Assembly: GCF_000014185.1 (NCBI RefSeq)
Contig: NC_008148.1
Span: 3,161,749 to 3,225,748 of the forward strand
Length of the DNA: 64,000 nt
From: Rubrobacter xylanophilus DSM 9941
GTDB lineage: Bacteria > Actinomycetota > Rubrobacteria > Rubrobacterales > Rubrobacteraceae
Direction of reading: 5' to 3'
How positions within the stretch are numbered: the stretch's first letter is position 1; each line of letters opens with the position of its first letter. The translations under genes and the position numbers were made by a program. This document shows, one piece after another, positions 60,487-64,000 of this stretch. The notes beneath the pieces were generated by a model. It was not told where the DNA came from. It did no database searches and was given only the letters and a program-made list of their open reading frames with translations.

Positions 60487-60494
60487 GTGAAACG
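60479..60494. promoter_or_regulatory. parS site 1
   Basis: CGTTTCACGTGAAACG is a perfect 16-base palindrome matching the parS core GTTTCACGTGAAAC. It covers the rsmG start codon. Confidence 0.92.
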
Positions 60495-60579
60495 CCCGCC
60501 GGCCCCCGGAGACGGAACGGCCTGGCGACAAAAGTTTGTCTCCTCAAACTCCTGTCGCATATTGAGTCTTCGGGGCGAA

Positions 60580-60595
60580 TGTTTCACGTGAAACG
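60580..60595. promoter_or_regulatory. parS site 2
   Basis: TGTTTCACGTGAAACG matches the parS consensus TGTTTCACGTGAAACA at 15 of 16 bases. It lies between rsmG and jag, about 100 bases from site 1. Confidence 0.93.
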
Positions 60596-60596
60596 C

Positions 60597-61283
60597 CTAG
60601 CGGCGCGGCGCCACGGTGACCCTGCGGTTTTCCCCGGCTCCCTCGCTGAAGGTGGTGACGCGGGGGTTGTCTTTGAGGTAGACGTGGACTATCCGCCGTT
60701 CTGCGGCGCTCATGGGTGGGAGCTTGATGGAGCGCCGTTCCCGGATAGCCCTACGGGCGCTACGGTGAGCTATGCCCTGTATGGCCTCTATCCGGCGCTG
60801 GCGGTACCCCTCGGAGTCCAGGATGATCCTCTTCACGAAGGGTCTGTTCCGATAGATGGCCGAGTTGATCAGGTACTGGAGGGCGTCGATCGTCTCCCCC
60901 TTCTGGCCTATAAGGATCGCCGTGTGGTCCGTAGCGATATCCGCGGCGATAAAGTCACCGGCGTCGTAGACGTCCACGCGGCCCCCGAGCCCCATGGCGT
61001 GCACTATCTCGCTCGTGAGCCGTTCGATCTCCTCCAGAAGTTCGGCGGGGGCCTCTCCAGCCCCACGCTCCCCCTCGGGCTCCGCTGCCCCGGAGGGCTG
61101 CTCGGCGTGCTCCTCGAGCACCCGGATGCGGGCGTCCCTGGCGCCTATCCCCAGAAAGCCCGCGCTGCCCTCGTCCAGCACCTCGTAACGCAGCTCCTCC
61201 GGCGAAACCCCGAGAGACTTCGCGGCCTTACGGACCGCCTCCTCCACGTCAGACGCGTGAAACTCCCTATGCTGCTCCATCAT
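60597..61283 (-). CDS. jag: Jag/KhpB RNA-binding protein
   Basis: A 228-residue protein with an N-terminal Jag domain (ASDVEEAVRKAAKSLGVSPEELRYEVLDEGSAGFLGIGARDARIRV), a KH domain (DFIAADIATDHTAILIGQKGETIDALQYLINSAIYR with GQKG) and a C-terminal R3H domain (MSAAERRIVHVYLKDNPRVTTFSEG). It binds RNA and is usually encoded with yidC, as here; the start overlaps the yidC stop by 4 bases. Confidence 0.95.
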   Translation of the reverse strand: MMEQHREFHASDVEEAVRKAAKSLGVSPEELRYEVLDEGSAGFLGIGARDARIRVLEEHAEQPSGAAEPEGERGAGEAPAELLEEIERLTSEIVHAMGLGGRVDVYDAGDFIAADIATDHTAILIGQKGETIDALQYLINSAIYRNRPFVKRIILDSEGYRQRRIEAIQGIAHRSARRAIRERRSIKLPPMSAAERRIVHVYLKDNPRVTTFSEGAGENRRVTVAPRR

Positions 61284-62116
61284 CTCTTCTTCTTTCTCCG
61301 CTTCCTCTTCGCTGCCTTCGCGGCCCGCTTCCGCGGGTCCTCCTCGTTGCCGCTGCGGGAAGACGGTTCTGCCGGGCCCTGCTGATCCAGCTTCTTCGTC
61401 TCGCCCTCCTCGCGCCTTCCGGGGCCATAGTTGTAGATAAAGTAATTCTGAGCGATCGTCACCAGGTTGTTCGAGATCCAGTAGACGAACAGGCCGGCCG
61501 GGAAGTTCCAGAGGAAGAGCGTGATCGCGAAGGGCACGATGCGCATGATCCAGCGTTGCTGAGGCTCCATGTACTTCGCCGAGATCTCCGTCCCCGCAAG
61601 CATCGTGAGCGCGGACAGAACCGGGAGGATGTAGTAAGGGTCGGCCTGCGAGAGGTCCTGGAACCAGAGTATCCCGCCGGTCTCGAACGTCGGCTCACTC
61701 GGCTCCACGACCCTGCCGCCGTAGCTGTAGCCGCCGAACTCCCGTATCACGTAGAAGATGCCGATAAAGATCGGCATCTGCACCAGGAGGGGGAGGCACC
61801 CGCCGAGCGGGTTCACGTTCCGCTCCTGGTAGAGCTTCATCATCTCCTGGTTGCGCAGCTGCGGGTTGTCCCGGTACTGACGCTGAATCCTCTGTATCTC
61901 GGGCCGCAGCTCCTGCAGGGCGCGCATGCTCTTCATCTGCTTCAGGGTCAGCGGGAAGAGCAGCGCCCTCACGACCACGGTCAGCAGCGCGATGCTCAGC
62001 CACCACTCCACCCCGAGGTCGTAGTGGAAAAAGCGGAGAACGGCGCCCAGCACATCTACGATGGGGTCGAAGACCCGCGCAAAAAAGTCCGCTATCGCGT
62101 TCGCCAGCGACTGCAT
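61280..62116 (-). CDS. yidC: Membrane protein insertase YidC
   Basis: A 278-residue YidC of the Gram-positive type with five membrane helices. LKQMKSMRALQELRPEIQRIQRQYRDNPQLRNQEMMKLYQERNVNPLGGCLPLLVQMPIFIGIFYVIREF is the conserved cytoplasmic loop and helix, and FLWNFPAGLFVYWISNNLVTIAQNYFIY is the last helix pair. The tail is very basic (KRAAKAAKRKRRKKKR). It inserts and folds membrane proteins. Confidence 0.97.
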   Translation of the reverse strand: MQSLANAIADFFARVFDPIVDVLGAVLRFFHYDLGVEWWLSIALLTVVVRALLFPLTLKQMKSMRALQELRPEIQRIQRQYRDNPQLRNQEMMKLYQERNVNPLGGCLPLLVQMPIFIGIFYVIREFGGYSYGGRVVEPSEPTFETGGILWFQDLSQADPYYILPVLSALTMLAGTEISAKYMEPQQRWIMRIVPFAITLFLWNFPAGLFVYWISNNLVTIAQNYFIYNYGPGRREEGETKKLDQQGPAEPSSRSGNEEDPRKRAAKAAKRKRRKKKR

Positions 62117-62126
62117 CAGAAAAAGC

Positions 62127-62339
62127 TCACCTTACCGGGTCCACGCCCCCCCTGGAGAAGGGATGGCACCTCAGAACCCTCCACGCCGCCATCGCGCCGC
62201 CCTTGAGGGGGCCGTAGCGCTCGACCGCCTCCACCGCGTACTGCGAGCAGCTCGGCGTGAACCGGCAGGAGGGGGGAAACAGGGGGGATACAAACCTCTG
62301 GTAGGCCCTGAGGACCAGGATCACCAGTCGCCCAGCCAT
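62127..62339 (-). CDS. yidD: Membrane protein insertion efficiency factor YidD
   Basis: A 70-residue protein with the YidD signature [65 protein letters not shown], including the conserved cysteines. Its ATG overlaps the rnpA stop. It aids insertion through YidC. Confidence 0.96.
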   Translation of the reverse strand: MAGRLVILVLRAYQRFVSPLFPPSCRFTPSCSQYAVEAVERYGPLKGGAMAAWRVLRCHPFSRGGVDPVR

Positions 62340-62683
62340 CAGCCCTCTCGCACCCCCAGACGGCGCAGCGCACGCCCGAACTCCGCCAGCAGCTCCTGAA
62401 ACGACGCCTCGGCGGCCGCGGGACGGGCGGAGATCACGAAATCCAGCCCGCCCTCCCCTTCGCCGACCGAGGCGAAAAACACCTCCCGGAGCCTCCTGCG
62501 CACGGTGTTCCTGGTCACCGCCCCGCCCACCTTCCTCGACACGGACAAACCCAGCCTCGGATGCCCCAGGTCGTTGGGAAAGGCGTGCACGGAGAACAGG
62601 CGTCCCCGGTAGACCCTTCCCTGACGGTAGACCCTCTCAAACTCCGGGGAGTCGGTCAGCCGCGTGCTTCTGCCCCTCGGCAA
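62339..62683 (-). CDS. rnpA: Ribonuclease P protein component
   Basis: A 114-residue Rnp[28 protein letters not shown] holds the RNR box that contacts the RNA subunit. It helps mature tRNA 5' ends. The start is a TTG at 62683, four bases after the rpmH stop at 62687, so the two are coupled as is usual. Confidence 0.95.
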   Translation of the reverse strand: MPRGRSTRLTDSPEFERVYRQGRVYRGRLFSVHAFPNDLGHPRLGLSVSRKVGGAVTRNTVRRRLREVFFASVGEGEGGLDFVISARPAAAEASFQELLAEFGRALRRLGVREG

Positions 62684-62686
62684 AGC

Positions 62687-62821
62687 TCAGACGGCCAGAC
62701 GCTTGCGCCCGCGCCGGCGGCGCGCGGCTATGATCCTGCGCCCTCCCACCGAGCTCATCCTCTTGCGGAAACCATGGGTCTTCGCCCGCTTTCTGCGGTT
62801 CGGCTGGTAAGTGCGCTTCAT
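62687..62821 (-). CDS. rpmH: 50S ribosomal protein L34
   Basis: A 44-residue L34, [44 protein letters not shown], complete and typical. The ATG is at 62821. It is the first gene of the rpmH-rnpA-yidD-yidC-jag-rsmG-parA-parB block and starts next to the origin region. Confidence 0.97.
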   Translation of the reverse strand: MKRTYQPNRRKRAKTHGFRKRMSSVGGRRIIAARRRRGRKRLAV

Positions 62822-63191
62822 GAAATGCTCCTCTTGGTCGGTGTTACGTACAGGCTGTTCTCCGGACTACCGGGTGGTAGCCAAAAAAGTATATCCAACG
62901 CTCGATACTCCATCCAGCGCCGGAAGCCCCGACCGGCGACCCGTCGAACACGAGCCTCCGGAGACAGGGTTTTGGAAACATCCTGCAAAGCGGGCGCCAC
63001 GGAGCCCGGGCGGGGGCGGCGCGAGCCAAGAAGCGCCCCCTCCGGAGGGCGAACAGAGGATCCCGGCCACAGGTTTATCCACAGCCTGTGGATAAACCTG
63101 TGGATAAACACACCAATCTCCTGCAAATAGGGCTTTTTCGTCCGGTGGATCTGGCGTCTGCAGCGGGGGTGCGCTAGATTTCTAGGCGGGG
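62822..63191. other. Origin region with three DnaA boxes
   Basis: The 370-base gap after rpmH contains three perfect TTATCCACA boxes: 63075-63083 on plus, and 63087-63095 and 63099-63107 as the complement TGTGGATAA. They are spaced by 3 bases each. The gene order (rpmH on one side) and the parS sites nearby fit oriC. No other strong DnaA box was found within this gap; dnaA itself presumably lies just past the right edge. Confidence 0.8.
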
Positions 63192-63995
63192 ATGATCCAC
63201 CCGCAGAGAACAAGCGCCGGCGCCGAACGGGCGGATATCGTCGTCCGGGTTGCGGTCTACCCGGAGGATGGGGAACCCGAGGTCACCGAGATCTCCGCGG
63301 CCAACCCCCGCTCCGCCACCGCCAAGTTCACCGGGTTCGTCATGGAGAAGGTGAGGCAGGGCGGCGGCAAGGTGCCGGAGGGCGCGGTCAGGGAGGTGAT
63401 CGAGAACCTCGTCCACGCCGGGTACCGGGGCGTCGTCATCTCCGTTCTGGAGGGGGGAGACAAGGTGAGGGTTTCCGACAGGGGCCCCGGAATAGCCGAC
63501 AAGCACCGGGCACTGGAGTTCGGGTTCTCCGGGGCCACCCCGGAGGCGCTGCGCGAGATACGGGGCGTCGGCGCCGGGCTCGGCATCGCGCGGGCCGTGG
63601 CCGAGAAGGCGGGCGGGACGGTGACCGTGGAGGACAACCTCGGCGGAGGAACGGTCGTCACCATCGACGCCGGGCGCGCCGAGCGGCGGGAGGAAGAGAG
63701 CGGCGGAGCGGCGAGCCGAGAAGAGGGGAGGGCAAAGAGGCGCTATCCCGACGGCGTCCCGAGGCTCAACATCTCCGAGCGGCAGCAGCGAGTGCTCATC
63801 ACCGTCCTCGAGTGCGGGGAGGTGGGGCCTTCCACCGTGGCCGAGCTGCTCGAGATAAGCGTCAGCACCGCGTACAGGGATCTCCTCTCGCTCGAGGAGA
63901 ACGGCCTCGTCGTCAGCGACGAGACGGGGAAGCGTCTGATCTCGCCGCTCGGCAGGGACTACGTGGAGGCGCTCATAGACACCTGGGTGAAGTGA
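63192..63995 (+). CDS. ATPase-domain/winged-helix regulator beside the origin
   Basis: A 267-residue protein. Residues about 40-155 are a GHKL-type ATP-binding domain: REVIENLVHAGYRG (N box), VRVSDRGPGIADKH (G1) and IRGVGAGLGIARAVAEKAGGTVTVEDNLGGGTVVTI (G2). Residues about 195-265 are a winged helix (NISERQQRVLITVLECGEVGPSTVAELLEISVSTAYRDLLSLEENGLVV). It lacks kinase dimerisation and receiver parts, so it is an anti-sigma-like ATPase joined to DNA binding. TAGATT at 63175-63180 is 11 bases before the ATG. Its position between the DnaA boxes and (presumably) dnaA suggests an origin-linked role. Confidence 0.82.
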   Translation: MIHPQRTSAGAERADIVVRVAVYPEDGEPEVTEISAANPRSATAKFTGFVMEKVRQGGGKVPEGAVREVIENLVHAGYRGVVISVLEGGDKVRVSDRGPGIADKHRALEFGFSGATPEALREIRGVGAGLGIARAVAEKAGGTVTVEDNLGGGTVVTIDAGRAERREEESGGAASREEGRAKRRYPDGVPRLNISERQQRVLITVLECGEVGPSTVAELLEISVSTAYRDLLSLEENGLVVSDETGKRLISPLGRDYVEALIDTWVK

Positions 63996-64000
63996 TCCTG

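Noticed and set aside
60579..61385. A plus-strand frame starting MFHVKR at parS site 2
   Set aside because: It is created by the parS palindrome and runs antisense to jag, which has three recognisable domains.

Overview
The window is high-GC actinobacterial DNA that matches Rubrobacter, most likely R. xylanophilus, close to its chromosomal replication origin. Supporting this are the rpmH-rnpA-yidD-yidC-jag-rsmG-parA-parB block with parS sites and DnaA boxes at the right end, and a zinc alcohol dehydrogenase of the NDMA-dependent family whose family name, as I recall, derives from R. xylanophilus (Rxyl_3153). The species is inferred from memory; no search was run. No tRNA, rRNA, insertion sequence or CRISPR array was seen.

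1-8.8 kb (minus strand): a complete mycofactocin locus in the order mftA, SDR dehydrogenase, mftB, mftC, NDMA-type alcohol dehydrogenase, MoxR-VWA fusion, mftD, mftE, mftF. Two features are unusual. The glycosyltransferase MftF carries an N-terminal SAM-methyltransferase domain, and a fused AAA+ (MoxR)/von Willebrand protein sits inside the operon. MftA is the precursor peptide ending in the core IDGMCGVY; MftB/C/D/E/F mature it and the two dehydrogenases are the probable clients.

8.8-32.7 kb: mostly housekeeping and transport genes. They include an orphan adenine methyltransferase, a sodium/solute symporter, TPR and HD proteins, an S2P-type protease, a DNA polymerase I lacking the 5' nuclease, a GH13 glucosidase, exporters, a semialdehyde dehydrogenase, QueG, a J-domain membrane protein and a zinc peptidase. 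An HNH-nuclease remnant lies at 30.2-30.4 kb. Several genes have a TAGAAT-like -10 element 6-11 bases before the start codon, so they probably make leaderless or nearly leaderless mRNAs.

32.7-38.3 kb: rex, then a 430-base gene-free stretch holding a probable ~250-nt small RNA. It has its own promoter, a 5' hairpin, two perfect 57-base repeats that expose copies of the 16S anti-Shine-Dalgarno sequence, and a terminator. The glycine-cleavage operon gcvPA-gcvPB-gcvT-gcvH follows, led by a tandem glycine riboswitch.

38.4-42.2 kb: a duplicated cupin/LuxR module in which one copy has lost the cupin and the other the LuxR gene. Next to it is a TetR/cupin pair with a palindromic operator.

42.3-50 kb: a gamma-glutamylation pathway for ethanolamine or a similar amine (GntR regulator, ethanolamine-type permease, GlnA-like ligase, PuuD-like hydrolase, aldehyde dehydrogenase, SDR) followed by a cysteine-synthase-like enzyme. 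50-58 kb: CsaA, AIM24, an F420-type oxidoreductase, leuS, small TPR, PucR and molbindin proteins, and a secreted lytic transglycosylase. 58-64 kb: the origin-proximal block, parS sites, three DnaA boxes and an ATPase/helix-turn-helix protein next to them.
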